The position numbers and the translations under genes are program-made. The notes beneath the pieces are model-generated. The model was not told the DNA's origin, searched no databases, and saw nothing but the letters and a program-made list of their open reading frames with translations. DNA of 64,000 nucleotides from Corynebacterium mastitidis DSM 44356 (GTDB taxonomy: Bacteria; Actinomycetota; Actinomycetes; Mycobacteriales; Mycobacteriaceae), in assembly GCF_000375365.1 (NCBI RefSeq), contig NZ_AQXB01000001.1, positions 362,770-426,769 on the forward strand, read 5' to 3'. Shown here piece after piece: positions 7,792-17,383 of this stretch (position 1 is its first letter; each line of letters begins with the position of its first letter).

Positions 7792-9678
7792 GTGCAATCG
7801 TTGTCCCGCATTCTGCGCAGCACCTCGGCACTGTGGCCGTACTATCTGGGCATCATCCTCACCGCGATCACCCGCGCGGCGTTGTCCCTGGCGTTTCCCT
7901 TCATCCTCAAGCACGCCACGGACACCATCGTGGGGGCCGTGGGAGGGGCGGGACCCACGGATGGCGTGGTGCGCACCCTGCTGTGGCTTTCCGCCGCCCT
8001 GTTCGTGGCGGAGCTGAGCTACACGGTGATGAACAACGTGGGCGGGTACGTCGGGGACGTGATGGCGGCGCGCATGCGCCAGATCCTGTCCACCCGGTAC
8101 TTTGCCAAGCTGCTCGCCATGCCGCAGGGCTACTTTGATACCCAAGCCACGGGCGCGATTATCGCCCGGCTGGATCGCTCCATCTCCTCCATCACGCAGT
8201 TCCTGCAGTCCTTCTCCAATAACTTCTTTCCCATGCTGGCCACCACGGCGGCGGTGCTGACCATCTGCGGGTGGTACTACTGGCCGCTGGCGATCCTGCT
8301 GGCCGCGCTGTTCCCGCTGTACATGTGGCTCACGGCGCTGACCAGCTCGCGGTGGCAGCGCATCGAGCAGGAAAAGAACGAGCAGGTGGATCACGCGGGC
8401 GGGCGCTTTGCCGAGGTGGTGGGCCAGGTGAAGGTGGCCAAGTCCTTTGTGTCCGAGGCCCGCGAGCTGGATTCCTTCTCCCGGCGCTACGGGCGCACGA
8501 TCTCGCTCACCCGGCGGCAGTCCCGGTTCTGGCATTCCATGGACACACTGCGCGGGGCGGCGATGAACGCCCTCTTCCTCGCCATCTACCTGGTGATCTT
8601 CTATCGCACGCTGCACGGCATGTTCTCGCTCGGTGACATGGTGATGCTGATTCAACTGGTGAACATGGCCCGCCAGCCGGTGTTCATGATGAGCTGGATC
8701 GTGGACACCGCGCAGCGCGCCATCGCGGGGTCGCGCGATTACTTCGCGGTGATGGGGCACGCCACGGAGGCCACCGCGCACCCGGAGATCGTCGCGGCGA
8801 CCTCCGCCAATGACGTTCCCCGCCTCGATCTCTCCCCCGCCCCGGCGCTCGCGCCGGTTAAGGGCCGCCCCATGATCGAGTTCGACGACGTCTCCTTCGC
8901 CTACGAGGAGAACAAGCCGGTGTTAAAGGGCATGCCCTTCCGAGTGCGCGCGGGCGAGCGGGTGGCGCTGGTGGGCGAGTCCGGCGGCGGCAAGTCCACC
9001 ATCGTGAATCTGCTGCTGGGCCTGTACCGCCCCACCTCGGGACGGCTGTCCGTGTGCGGGCACGACGTGGCCGATCTCCACAGCGCGCAGCTCAGGGCGT
9101 CGGTGGGCGTGGTGTTCCAGGAGCCCAACCTGTTTTCCGGGACGATCCGGGAGAACATCGCCTACGGCATGCCCGGGGCCAGCGAGGAGCGGATCATAGA
9201 CGTGGCCCGGCGCGCCAACGCACACGGCTTCATCATGGCCTTCCCGGACGGGTATGACACGGTGATTGGCGAGCGCGGCCTGCGCCTGTCCGGCGGGCAG
9301 AAGCAGCGGATCGCGGTGGCCCGCGCCATGCTCAAGGACGCCCCGGTGCTGGTGCTCGACGAGGCCACCTCCGCGCTGGACACCAAGGCCGAGCGCGCGG
9401 TGCAGGCGGGGCTGGACGCCCTGATGGCGCACCGCACCACCCTGATGATCGCGCACAGGCTTTCCACCATCGCGGACGTGGATACCATCATCACCATCGA
9501 CAAGGGCCGCATCGACGAGGTGGGCTCCCCCGCCGAGCTGGCGGTCTCCGGCGGCATCTATAGCCAGTTGCTGGCTTTGACCTCTTCTACCTCCGAGGCG
9601 GACCGCAAGCGCCTCGAGCGCTTTGGCTTCCGCGATCACGCCCGCGCCGGGGAGGATGAGGCCGAGGCCGAGGAATAA
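7792..9678 (+). CDS. ABC exporter half-transporter (permease fused to ATPase)
   Basis: A 628-residue type-I ABC exporter of the MsbA/MdlB/LmrA kind. The N-terminal six-helix transmembrane domain covers about residues 1-320, followed by an ATPase domain with Walker A GESGGGKST, signature LSGGQ, Walker B VLVLDEATS and the switch His in IAHRLS. It would work as a homodimer exporting lipids, peptides or drugs. It starts at GTG 7792 with GGAAGG 8 nt upstream. The open frame extends to 7204 on the 5' side but that part is antisense to the lipoprotein gene. The substrate cannot be predicted. Confidence 0.9.
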   Translation: MQSLSRILRSTSALWPYYLGIILTAITRAALSLAFPFILKHATDTIVGAVGGAGPTDGVVRTLLWLSAALFVAELSYTVMNNVGGYVGDVMAARMRQILSTRYFAKLLAMPQGYFDTQATGAIIARLDRSISSITQFLQSFSNNFFPMLATTAAVLTICGWYYWPLAILLAALFPLYMWLTALTSSRWQRIEQEKNEQVDHAGGRFAEVVGQVKVAKSFVSEARELDSFSRRYGRTISLTRRQSRFWHSMDTLRGAAMNALFLAIYLVIFYRTLHGMFSLGDMVMLIQLVNMARQPVFMMSWIVDTAQRAIAGSRDYFAVMGHATEATAHPEIVAATSANDVPRLDLSPAPALAPVKGRPMIEFDDVSFAYEENKPVLKGMPFRVRAGERVALVGESGGGKSTIVNLLLGLYRPTSGRLSVCGHDVADLHSAQLRASVGVVFQEPNLFSGTIRENIAYGMPGASEERIIDVARRANAHGFIMAFPDGYDTVIGERGLRLSGGQKQRIAVARAMLKDAPVLVLDEATSALDTKAERAVQAGLDALMAHRTTLMIAHRLSTIADVDTIITIDKGRIDEVGSPAELAVSGGIYSQLLALTSSTSEADRKRLERFGFRDHARAGEDEAEAEE

Positions 9679-9696
9679 ATAGACCACATTGTCTAT
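9679..9696. promoter_or_regulatory. McbR-type operator upstream of aecD
   Basis: A perfect inverted repeat ATAGAC-N6-GTCTAT. It contains TAGAC-N6-GTCTA, the established binding site of the TetR-type sulfur regulator McbR of C. glutamicum. It lies 35 nt before the aecD ATG, and a -10-like TACGCT at 9717-9722 lies between operator and gene, so the operator would cover the -35 region. The same palindrome occurs at the YeeE-TusA promoter (29938-29955). Confidence 0.75.
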
Positions 9697-9730
9697 GTAG
9701 CCGCCTCCCGACGCGCTACGCTGGGGAGTC

Positions 9731-10861
9731 ATGCACACACCCGATCTCGATGCCCTGCGCTCCCGAGGCACGCGCAAGTGGACCGCCTACCCCCAGGACG
9801 TCCTCCCGGCGTGGATCGCGGAGTCGGACTTTGCCACCTGTTCCCCGGTCAAGGAGGCCATCCTGCGCCACGCCGAGGCGGAGTCCTTCGGCTACACGCC
9901 CGCCTCCTCGGACCTGCCGGAGGCCCTCTCCGAGTTTTCCGCCCGCCGCTACGGCTGGCGGCCCGACCCCGCCCACATCGTGGAGGTGGCCGACGTGGTG
10001 CGCGGGCTCACGCTCGCCGTGCAGTTTTTCACCCGCCCCGGCTCCCCGGTGGTGGTCCCCGTGCCCGCCTACCCGCCGTTCCTGAGCATCCCCGACGCCG
10101 CCGGGCGCGGGCGCATCGACGTCGGCGCCGGGGGCGGCATGGACCTCGACGAGATCGAGCGCGCCTTCGCCCGGGGCGCGGGCTCCATCCTGCTGTGCTC
10201 CCCGCACAACCCCCTGGGCTACGCCCTGGACGAGGACTTCCTGCACGGCCTGGTAGCGCTGGCCCAGCGCTACCACGCGCGCGTGCTGGTGGACGAGATT
10301 CACGCCCCCCTGGTGCTCGACGGCACCCACGTGGCGGCGGCCGGGCTCTCCGAGGCCGCGGGCCTTGCCTGCGTCACCGTCACCGCCACGTCCAAGGCGT
10401 GGAACATCGCGGGGCTCAAATGCGCGCAGATGATCCTGACCAACCCGGAGGATCGCCGCACCTGGAGCGGCCTCAACCCGGTGGTCAAGGACGGCGTGGG
10501 CACCCTGGGCGTGTTCGCGGCCGCCGCCTGCTACCGCCACGGCGGCCCCTTCCTCGACGAGCAGGTGGAGTACCTGCGCGCCAACCGCGACTGGCTGGCG
10601 CGCGAGCTGCCCGCGCGGGTGCCCGGCCTGCGCGTCACCCGCCCGCAGGCCACTTACCTGATGTGGCTGGACTTCCGCGATACCGCCCTGGCCGCCGATC
10701 CCGCCGGGCACCTGCTGCGCCACGGCAAGGTGGCGCTCAACGACGGCCGCCTCTTCGGTAAGGGCGGCCAGGGCCACGCGCGGCTGAACTTTGCCACCTC
10801 GCGGGGAAACCTGGAGGAAATTGTGCGCCGCATTGCACGGGGAGCCCACGCACGCGGGTAG
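9731..10861 (+). CDS. aecD: Cystathionine beta-lyase / C-S lyase (MalY/PatB family)
   Basis: A 376-residue PLP enzyme of the MalY/PatB branch of fold-type I aminotransferases. It cleaves cystathionine and other S-alkyl cysteines to pyruvate, ammonia and a thiol, so it works in methionine synthesis. SPHNPLG, VDEIHAPL and the PLP-lysine motif SKAWNIAGLK are all present. In C. glutamicum aecD is followed by brnQ and a flavin monooxygenase gene, exactly as here. The ATG at 9731 is preceded by -10-like TACGCT (8 nt gap) and by an McbR-type operator, fitting sulfur-dependent repression. Confidence 0.93.
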   Translation: MHTPDLDALRSRGTRKWTAYPQDVLPAWIAESDFATCSPVKEAILRHAEAESFGYTPASSDLPEALSEFSARRYGWRPDPAHIVEVADVVRGLTLAVQFFTRPGSPVVVPVPAYPPFLSIPDAAGRGRIDVGAGGGMDLDEIERAFARGAGSILLCSPHNPLGYALDEDFLHGLVALAQRYHARVLVDEIHAPLVLDGTHVAAAGLSEAAGLACVTVTATSKAWNIAGLKCAQMILTNPEDRRTWSGLNPVVKDGVGTLGVFAAAACYRHGGPFLDEQVEYLRANRDWLARELPARVPGLRVTRPQATYLMWLDFRDTALAADPAGHLLRHGKVALNDGRLFGKGGQGHARLNFATSRGNLEEIVRRIARGAHARG

Positions 10862-10908
10862 TGTTGGTCTCTAATCTTTTGTTCCCTGCTCAAGGTACAG
10901 GTGACCCT

Positions 10909-12237
10909 ATGACTAGAGAAAAGTCCTCCCCGATGCTGCTCATCGTCACGGCCTTCATGCTGTTCTCGATGTTCTTTGGGGCCGGAAACCTCATCTTCCC
11001 CGCCATGCTGGGCGTGGAGGCCGGCACGAGCTTTACCCCCGCGATCCTCGGCTTCCTCGCCACCAGCGTGGTGCTGCCGGTGCTCGCCATCATCGCCATC
11101 GCCATTTCCGGGCGCAACGTGCGCGACCTCGCCAACCGCGGCGGCGTGGTGTTCGGCCTGGTGTTTTCGGTGCTGGCGTACCTCTCCATCGGGGCCTTCT
11201 ACGCCCTGCCGCGCACCGGGGCGGTGAGCTACTCCACCGCCATCCAGCCGCTCACGGGGTGGAACTCGCTGGCGTCCTCCGCGATCTTCAACGCCATCTT
11301 CTTCGGCATCGCGCTGGCGCTGGCGTACAAGCCCGGCAAGATCGTGGACAACCTGGGCAAGTACCTCACCCCCCTGCTGCTGATCCTGCTGGTGGTGCTG
11401 GTGGCGCTCTCGCTGACCACCTTCCACGGCGAGGTACTGGCCCCGACGGAAAAGTACGCGTCCACCCCCGCCACCACGGGGCTGCTGGAGGGCTACCTCA
11501 CGATGGACTCCATCGCCGCGCTGGCCTTCGGCATCGTGGTGATCTCCGCCCTGCGGTACAAGGGCGTTCAGGAGGGCGCCCCCCTCGTGCGCGGCACCAT
11601 CCTCGCGGGCCTGGGCGCGGGCGGCCTGCTCGCGGCCATCTACATCGGGCTCGGCCTGATCGGCCACACCATCCCCGATCCCGTCTCCTACACCGACGGC
11701 GCGGGGCTGCTGTCCGACGCCGCCCGGCTGACCATGGGCACCCCCGGCCAGGTGCTCTTCGGCGCGATCGTGCTGCTCGCCTGCATGACCACGGCGGTGG
11801 GGCTCATCGCCGCCACCAGCGAGTTCTTCGAGTTCCTCATGCCGGGCGTGCGCTACCACGTGTGGGCGGTGATCTTCTCCGTGATGTCCTTCGGCATGGC
11901 CACCATGGGGCTGGAGACGGTGCTCACCGTGGCGGCGCCCATCATCACCTTCATCTATCCCCCGGCGATCACGCTCATCCTGCTCACCCTCGTCGAGCCG
12001 CTGCTGCGCCGCCGGGTGCACCTCGTGCGCACCTTCCTCATCGCCATCTGGGTGTCCGTGGTGTGGTCCGCGCTGACCACGCTGGCGGACCTGGGCGTGG
12101 CGGGAGTCTCGCCCCTGGTGAGCTGGGCGCCGCTGTCCGATCAGAGCCTGGGCTGGGTGCTGCCCACCCTCGCGGGCGCGGTCGTCGGCGTTGCCATCGA
12201 CCTCGCCAAGCCCCGCAAGGCCTCCTGGGTGGAATGA
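10909..12237 (+). CDS. brnQ: Branched-chain amino acid:cation symporter
   Basis: A 442-residue membrane protein of the LIVCS (BrnQ) family with about 12 transmembrane helices, importing Leu, Ile, Val and also Met with Na+. The N-terminus TAFMLFSMFFGAGNLIFPAMLG is the family hallmark (helix 1). It sits 47 nt after aecD, as in C. glutamicum, and is probably co-transcribed. The ATG at 10909 has AGGTGA upstream; the frame also allows GTG at 10861 overlapping the aecD stop, but that adds 16 non-family residues. Confidence 0.95.
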   Translation: MTREKSSPMLLIVTAFMLFSMFFGAGNLIFPAMLGVEAGTSFTPAILGFLATSVVLPVLAIIAIAISGRNVRDLANRGGVVFGLVFSVLAYLSIGAFYALPRTGAVSYSTAIQPLTGWNSLASSAIFNAIFFGIALALAYKPGKIVDNLGKYLTPLLLILLVVLVALSLTTFHGEVLAPTEKYASTPATTGLLEGYLTMDSIAALAFGIVVISALRYKGVQEGAPLVRGTILAGLGAGGLLAAIYIGLGLIGHTIPDPVSYTDGAGLLSDAARLTMGTPGQVLFGAIVLLACMTTAVGLIAATSEFFEFLMPGVRYHVWAVIFSVMSFGMATMGLETVLTVAAPIITFIYPPAITLILLTLVEPLLRRRVHLVRTFLIAIWVSVVWSALTTLADLGVAGVSPLVSWAPLSDQSLGWVLPTLAGAVVGVAIDLAKPRKASWVE

Positions 12238-12302
12238 TTCCCCGGGGCTCGCTGTTGCACGGGAGCAGTAAGCAACCTCCGCCCTAAGGAAGGACCGCTC
12301 CC

Positions 12303-13298
12303 GTGGCACCCGCCGTTCCCCTTTCCCTCATCGACTTCTGCACCGTGCACGAGGGCGAACGCCCCGGAGCCTCCATGGCCCGCTCGGTGGAACTGGCCCA
12401 GCGCGCGGAGGCGCTGGGCTTTTATCGCATGTGGTACGCCGAGCACCACAACATGCCCGGCATCTCCTCCTCCGCGCCCGCCGTGCTCATCGCGCACGTG
12501 GGCGCCCACACCTCCACGATCCGGCTGGGTGCGGGCGGGGTCATGCTGCCCAACCACTCCCCCTACGTGGTGGCCGAGCAGTTCGGCATGCTCGCGGAGC
12601 TCTACCCCGACCGCATCGACCTCGGCCTGGGGCGCGCCCCGGGCACGGACATGAACACCCTGGGCAGGGCGCTGCGGCGCGATCCCCACGCCGCCGAGAA
12701 CTTCCCCGGCGACGTGATGGAGCTGGCCGGGTTCCTCTCGGAGAACTCCCCCGTTCCGGGCGTGCAGGCCGTGCCCGGCAGGGGCACCAACGTGCCCCTC
12801 TACATCCTGGGCTCCTCCATGTTCGGCGCCTCCCTGGCCGCCAAGCTCGGCCTGCCCTACGCCTTCGCCTCGCACTTTGCCCCCACGCACCTCACGCAGG
12901 CCACCGCGTACTACCGCGAGAACTTCCAGCCCTCGCAGCGCCACCCCGAGCCCTACGTGATCGCGGCCGTGAACGTCACCGCCGCGGAGAGCCACGAGGA
13001 CGCCGAGCGCCAGACCCGCCTGGTGCGCCGGGAACGGGTGCGCGCCCTGGCCGCGCGCGGCAACCGCGACATCAGCGACGCCAACCTCGACCAGCTCGTT
13101 GCTTCCCCCGCCGGGCAGCAGATCGTCGAGATGCTGCACTACAGCGCCGTGGGCACGGGCGACGAGGTGCGCGAGTACCTCGACGGCTTCGCCCACCTGG
13201 CCCAGGCCGACGAGTTGATGGTCTCCGTGCTGGCCCCCACGGGGGAGGAGAGCTTCCGCGCCATGGAGATCCTGGCCCGGGTGTGGGGCCTCGGCTAG
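12303..13298 (+). CDS. LLM-class flavin-dependent oxidoreductase (bacterial luciferase-like)
   Basis: A 331-residue TIM-barrel flavoprotein of the luciferase-like monooxygenase family (MsnO8-like subgroup). Recognisable features are SLIDFCTVHEGE at the N-terminus, YRMWYAEHHNMPG, and PYVVAEQFGMLAELYPDRIDLGLGRAPGTD. It would use FMNH2 and O2 on an unknown substrate. GTG 12303 is preceded by AAGGAAGGA. It follows brnQ directly, the order known from C. glutamicum, and probably ends the aecD-brnQ operon. It converges on the BCCT gene with a 4-nt overlap. Confidence 0.88.
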   Translation: MAPAVPLSLIDFCTVHEGERPGASMARSVELAQRAEALGFYRMWYAEHHNMPGISSSAPAVLIAHVGAHTSTIRLGAGGVMLPNHSPYVVAEQFGMLAELYPDRIDLGLGRAPGTDMNTLGRALRRDPHAAENFPGDVMELAGFLSENSPVPGVQAVPGRGTNVPLYILGSSMFGASLAAKLGLPYAFASHFAPTHLTQATAYYRENFQPSQRHPEPYVIAAVNVTAAESHEDAERQTRLVRRERVRALAARGNRDISDANLDQLVASPAGQQIVEMLHYSAVGTGDEVREYLDGFAHLAQADELMVSVLAPTGEESFRAMEILARVWGLG

Positions 13299-15166
13299 GA
13301 GTTTTCCTCCCACTCCCGGGCGGTCTGCGGGCGGGACTGCTCGATGAGCCGGAAGCGGGGCTGGGCCTCCCCTCCCTCGCCGGGCTCGTCCGTCATCTCG
13401 CCCTTGACCCCCAGGTCTCCGCCGATGACCACGTTGCCCGGCAGCACGATGTTGCCCTCCTCGTCGCGCTCCAGCGTGGGCGTGGGCAGCGCGTTGCCCT
13501 GCTCGTCGTAGCCGGGGGCGGGGCGCGCCTCGTGCTCCTGAAGCTTCTCGGGGCTGTCGGTGCGCTCCCAGCGGCGGGTGCGCACCCGCCGCGTCGCGGC
13601 GGCGTCGTCGCTCATGCCCTTGAGCAGGGAGTACATCATCACGAACTGCATGAGGAAGAAGGGGAAGGCCACGATAATCACCACCTCCTGCAGGGAGGCG
13701 ATGCCCGTGTCCGGGGAGATCAGCAGCAGCGCCGTGCACACCGCGCCGATCATCACCGCCCAAAACACGCGGTACCAGGTGGGGGTCTTGTCCTCCTCGC
13801 CCGTGGCGAACATGTCGTTAACCAGGGCGGCGGAGTCGATGGAGGTGATAAAGAAGATCACGATGATCACCAGCGCGAAGCCCGAGACCACCCCGGCCAG
13901 CGGGTACTGGGACAGGAAGTTAAAGAGCGCGGCGGGGACGTCCCCCTCCTCCACCGCCGGGGTGGTGAGAAAGCCCGGGCGGCGCAGCTCCAGCTCGATC
14001 CCGGCGCGCCCGAACACGCTGAACCAGATCACCACGAAGATCGTGGGCAGGGCCAGCACCCCGGCGATGTACTCGCGCACCGTGCGCCCCCGGGAGATGC
14101 GCGCCACGAACATGCCCACGTAGGGCGACCAGCAGATGGTCCAGGCCCAGTAAAAGACCGTCCACTTGCCCTGCCAGCCGGGGTTGTCCTGGTAGGAGTC
14201 CGACCAGAACATGATGTCCGGCAGCCACGCGGCGTAGATGCCAAAGGATTCCACCGTGTGCCGCAGCAGGGTGAGCGTGGGGCCGGTGAACAGGATGAAC
14301 AGCATGAGCGCCACGGCCACCGCGATGTTGAGGTTGGAGAGTACCTTGATACCTTTATCCAGCCCGGAGGCCACGGACAGGCAGCCCACGGCGGTGATGA
14401 CCACGATGATGAGAAGCTGCACCCAGCTCACGATCGGGGTGCCCCACAGGGTGTGCATGCCCGCGTTGATCTGCAGCACGCCCAGGCCCACGGACACCGC
14501 GATGCCAAAGGTGGTGCCCACGATGGCCAGGACGTCGATGAGTCTGCCCGGCGCGGAGTAGATGCGCCCGCCCAGCACGGGGGCAAAGACCGAGGACAGG
14601 CGCGGCGGGAGCTTGCGCTTGTAGATGAAGTAGCCCAGGGCCAGGCCGGGCAGCGCCATGATGACCCACATGTGGATGCCAAAGTGGTAGAAGGTGAAGG
14701 CGAAGGCCTCCGTGATGGCCTCCGGGGACATCCGCGCGTGATCGGCCCTGGGCACGTTGTAGGCATGGTTGATGGGCTCGGCCACGCCCCAGAACATCAG
14801 CACCGCGCCCACCCCGCCGGCGAACAACATGCAGAACCAGGCCACCAGGCTGTGCTCCGGCTCCTCGTCGTCGTCCCCCAGGCGCACCCGCCCGTAGCGG
14901 GAGGCGAAGACCCCCAGGAGGAAGATCAGCATGAGGGAGACGCCGCCGATGTACATCCACCCGAGGTTGTCCAGCAGCCATCCGGCGGTGCGGGAGAAGG
15001 CGTCCCGGGCCACGGGGCCGAGCGCGAGGGTGAGGATCACGAAGGCCACGATGATCCCGGCCGCGGGGAGGAAGATGAGGGGATCGGATTGCAGCCGCCT
15101 GCGGGCGCGCGCCCTCGGCGCGGCGGGGTGCGCGCCGGGGCGCGCGTGCTGGGTGTCCTGGCTCAT
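13295..15166 (-). CDS. ectP: BCCT-family compatible-solute carrier (EctP/BetP-like)
   Basis: A 623-residue secondary transporter of the betaine-choline-carnitine family with about 12 transmembrane helices. Family landmarks are FWGVAEPINH, YWAWTICWSPYVGMFVARISRGRTVREY and FFITSIDSAA. It would import ectoine, proline or glycine betaine with Na+ under osmotic stress. The C-terminal tail of about 110 residues is long, charged and acidic, and BCCT tails of this kind take part in osmosensing in BetP. The ATG at 15166 has GGAGG upstream. The name EctP rests on its position after the aecD-brnQ cluster as in C. glutamicum; LcoP or BetP are alternatives. Confidence 0.85.
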   Translation of the reverse strand: MSQDTQHARPGAHPAAPRARARRRLQSDPLIFLPAAGIIVAFVILTLALGPVARDAFSRTAGWLLDNLGWMYIGGVSLMLIFLLGVFASRYGRVRLGDDDEEPEHSLVAWFCMLFAGGVGAVLMFWGVAEPINHAYNVPRADHARMSPEAITEAFAFTFYHFGIHMWVIMALPGLALGYFIYKRKLPPRLSSVFAPVLGGRIYSAPGRLIDVLAIVGTTFGIAVSVGLGVLQINAGMHTLWGTPIVSWVQLLIIVVITAVGCLSVASGLDKGIKVLSNLNIAVAVALMLFILFTGPTLTLLRHTVESFGIYAAWLPDIMFWSDSYQDNPGWQGKWTVFYWAWTICWSPYVGMFVARISRGRTVREYIAGVLALPTIFVVIWFSVFGRAGIELELRRPGFLTTPAVEEGDVPAALFNFLSQYPLAGVVSGFALVIIVIFFITSIDSAALVNDMFATGEEDKTPTWYRVFWAVMIGAVCTALLLISPDTGIASLQEVVIIVAFPFFLMQFVMMYSLLKGMSDDAAATRRVRTRRWERTDSPEKLQEHEARPAPGYDEQGNALPTPTLERDEEGNIVLPGNVVIGGDLGVKGEMTDEPGEGGEAQPRFRLIEQSRPQTAREWEENS

Positions 15167-15292
15167 GGGGTACCGCCTCCTTGCTCGTGGAGAAATCCCG
15201 TTAAGGGTACCCGCGGCGAGCACCGGAGTGTGCCCTGCCCCACTTTTCGGCGTCGCGCCGACGCCCGTGCAGAGACGCCCGTGCAGAGAAAA

Positions 15293-15320
15293 GCCCCGGT
15301 CGCCGCGCGGCGACCGGGGC
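15293..15320 (-). terminator. Rho-independent terminator of the 15341-15688 gene
   Basis: A perfect 14-bp palindrome GCCCCGGTCGCCGC / GCGGCGACCGGGGC, followed on the minus strand by TTTTC. It lies 20 nt past the stop of the small secreted protein and upstream of the BCCT gene. Confidence 0.75.
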
Positions 15321-15340
15321 GTACGGCGTGCGCCGCCCGG

Positions 15341-15688
15341 TTAGGCGATGCGGAACTGCCCGTCGGCGTCCTTGACGATCACGTCCCCGCCGTGGGCCAC
15401 CTGGCCGTTGGGCAGAGTCAGGGGGCGGTAGTCCTTTGTCCCGGCGTCGGGCTCCACGAAGTCCCCTCCCTCGAACCACGCGGTAAAGGCCTCCACGGAG
15501 GTGCCGGAACCGGAGAACAGGTGGGCCTCCCCCAGGGCCTCGGCGTGGACGGGCTCGCCCACGGCGGTCTGGGGCGCCTCGGGCACCACGGAGGCCTCGG
15601 GCACAGCGATCGGCTGGGGTTCGATGGGTTCCTGGTACACCGGGGCGTGCAGGGCGGTGGCGGAGAGCATGAGAGCGCTCAGCAGCAT
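15341..15688 (-). CDS. Small secreted protein, function unknown
   Basis: A 115-residue protein with a short N-terminal hydrophobic segment (MLLSALMLSATALHA) that reads as a Sec signal peptide, followed by a Pro/Glu/Val-rich linker and a C-terminal part with short hydrophobic strands (YRPLTLPNGQVAHGG). The ATG at 15688 has GAGGAGG 4 nt upstream. It has its own terminator and is divergent from the peptide-transport operon. No family is recognised. Confidence 0.65.
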   Translation of the reverse strand: MLLSALMLSATALHAPVYQEPIEPQPIAVPEASVVPEAPQTAVGEPVHAEALGEAHLFSGSGTSVEAFTAWFEGGDFVEPDAGTKDYRPLTLPNGQVAHGGDVIVKDADGQFRIA

Positions 15689-15802
15689 GGGGCCTCCTCG
15701 TAAGGCTCGTCGGGCGATGCTGAAAACACCTTTGATCCTACCAACCCGCAACCGGTTGGCACCCGCCCGGCCCGCGGCTCTTTTTCTGTTACTCTGCTCT
15801 GC

Positions 15803-17383
15803 ATGCTTCTGCGGCATCCCGCCCGGCCCCTGGCGGCCCTCGTCCTCGGCGCCCTTCTGCTCGGCGCGACTGGCTGCTCCGCCGGGTCCACCGCGCTGAC
15901 CGGCGCCGCCGGCAACGACCCCGCCCCCCACGGTTCCGCGCGGGAGGGCCGGGAGGGCACCGTGGTGCTGGCCGCCGGGGCCGCCCCCGCCTCCCTGGAC
16001 TTCACCACCACCTCCGGGGCCGCCATCCCGCAGGCCCTGATGGGCAACGTGTACGAGACGCTGGTGACCATCGACTCCGCCGGGGAGATCCGCCCGGGGC
16101 TGGCCTCCTCCTGGGAGGTCTCCCCGGACGGCACCGTGTACACCTTCCACCTGCGCCCCGGCGTGCGCTTTAGCAACGGGGACGCCTTCACCGCCCACAC
16201 CGCGCAGTTCTCCCTGGATCGGGTGCGCGGCGGCGCGTGGACCAACGGGCTCAAGGCGCAGATGGACCCGGTGGCCGATACCCGCGCCCTGGACGACCTC
16301 ACCCTGGAGGTGCGCCTGCACCGGCGCTCGGTCTCCTGGCTGTGGAACATGGGGACGCTGGTGGGGGCCATGATGACCCCCAGCGGCGTGGATGACCTCG
16401 CGGCGCACCCGGTGGGCACCGGACCCTACGAGGTGGAGGCGTGGGCGGTGGGCAGCGCCCTGCGCCTGCGCGCTCGCCCGGACTACTGGGGCCCGGCCCC
16501 CGCCAACCGGGCGGCGGAGATCCGCTACTTTCCCGACGCCGTCTCCGCCGCCAACGCCCTGGAATCCGGGGACGTGGACGTGCTGTGGGCGCTGCAGTCC
16601 CCCGAGCTGCTGGACCCCCTGCGGGCGCGCGGGCGGTGGAACATCGACGTCGGCACCACCAACGGCGAGGTGTTGTTCTCCATGAACAACCGCCGGGAGC
16701 CCTTCGACCGCGTGGAGGTGCGCCAGGCGGTGCTCCACGCGGTGGACCGCCAGGCCGTGATCGACACGGTGTGGGAGGGTTACGGAGTGGACACCGGCGG
16801 CGCCCCGGTTCCCCCCACCGACCCCTGGTATCGGCCCTCCGGGCGCTACCCCTTCGACCCGGACCGGGCGCGCGACCGGCTGCGCCGGGCCGGCTTTGCC
16901 ACGGACGGGAGCGACCCCCGCCTCGACGTCACGATCACCGTGCCCTCCCTGCCCTATGCCCAGGCCACCTCGGAGCTGGTGTACTCCCAGCTCCGCGACG
17001 TCGGCTTCCGGGTGACCCTCCAGTCCGCGGAGTTTCCCGCGGTGTGGCTGGCGCAGGTGCTCAAGGGGCACGACTACGACGCCTCCCTCATCGCGCACGT
17101 CGAGCCCCGGGACGTCCCCACCCTCTTCGGCAACCCGGACTACTACCTGGGCTTTGACTCCCCGCGCACGCGGGAGCTGCTGGACGCCGCCGACGCAGCG
17201 GCACCGGAGGACAACGCCGCGCTCATGGAACAGGCCGTGGATACCCTCATGGCGGAGGCCGCCGCCGATACCCTGATGAACCTGCCGAACATCGTGGTAT
17301 CGCGCCCGGAGATCGGCGGCATCGAGCCCACCGCGGCGGTGGACTCCCTCCCGCTCGCGCGCATGGCAAAGGGGCGAGGCTGA
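15803..17383 (+). CDS. ABC transporter substrate-binding lipoprotein, peptide/nickel type
   Basis: A 526-residue extracytoplasmic binding protein of SBP family 5 (DppA/OppA/NikA). The lipobox LLGATGC puts the lipid anchor on Cys25. Family features are LMGNVYETLVTID, ASSWEVSPDGTVYTFHLRPGVRFSNGD and HPVGTGPYEV. It is the first gene of a four-gene importer operon, with TGATG overlap to the first permease. A -10-like TACTCT (15790-15795) ends 7 nt before the ATG, so it may be leaderless. Likely ligands are short peptides or a metal chelate. Confidence 0.9.
   Translation: MLLRHPARPLAALVLGALLLGATGCSAGSTALTGAAGNDPAPHGSAREGREGTVVLAAGAAPASLDFTTTSGAAIPQALMGNVYETLVTIDSAGEIRPGLASSWEVSPDGTVYTFHLRPGVRFSNGDAFTAHTAQFSLDRVRGGAWTNGLKAQMDPVADTRALDDLTLEVRLHRRSVSWLWNMGTLVGAMMTPSGVDDLAAHPVGTGPYEVEAWAVGSALRLRARPDYWGPAPANRAAEIRYFPDAVSAANALESGDVDVLWALQSPELLDPLRARGRWNIDVGTTNGEVLFSMNNRREPFDRVEVRQAVLHAVDRQAVIDTVWEGYGVDTGGAPVPPTDPWYRPSGRYPFDPDRARDRLRRAGFATDGSDPRLDVTITVPSLPYAQATSELVYSQLRDVGFRVTLQSAEFPAVWLAQVLKGHDYDASLIAHVEPRDVPTLFGNPDYYLGFDSPRTRELLDAADAAAPEDNAALMEQAVDTLMAEAAADTLMNLPNIVVSRPEIGGIEPTAAVDSLPLARMAKGRG

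Noticed and set aside
12431-15703. A 1090-codon open frame spanning the monooxygenase and the BCCT gene
   Set aside because: It crosses two real genes in other frames, has no family sequence and is low complexity.
15741-15759. Inverted repeat CCAACC-N7-GGTTGG between the small secreted protein and the peptide importer
   Set aside because: A possible operator, but no known regulator motif matches and no second copy was found, so it is not listed as a feature.
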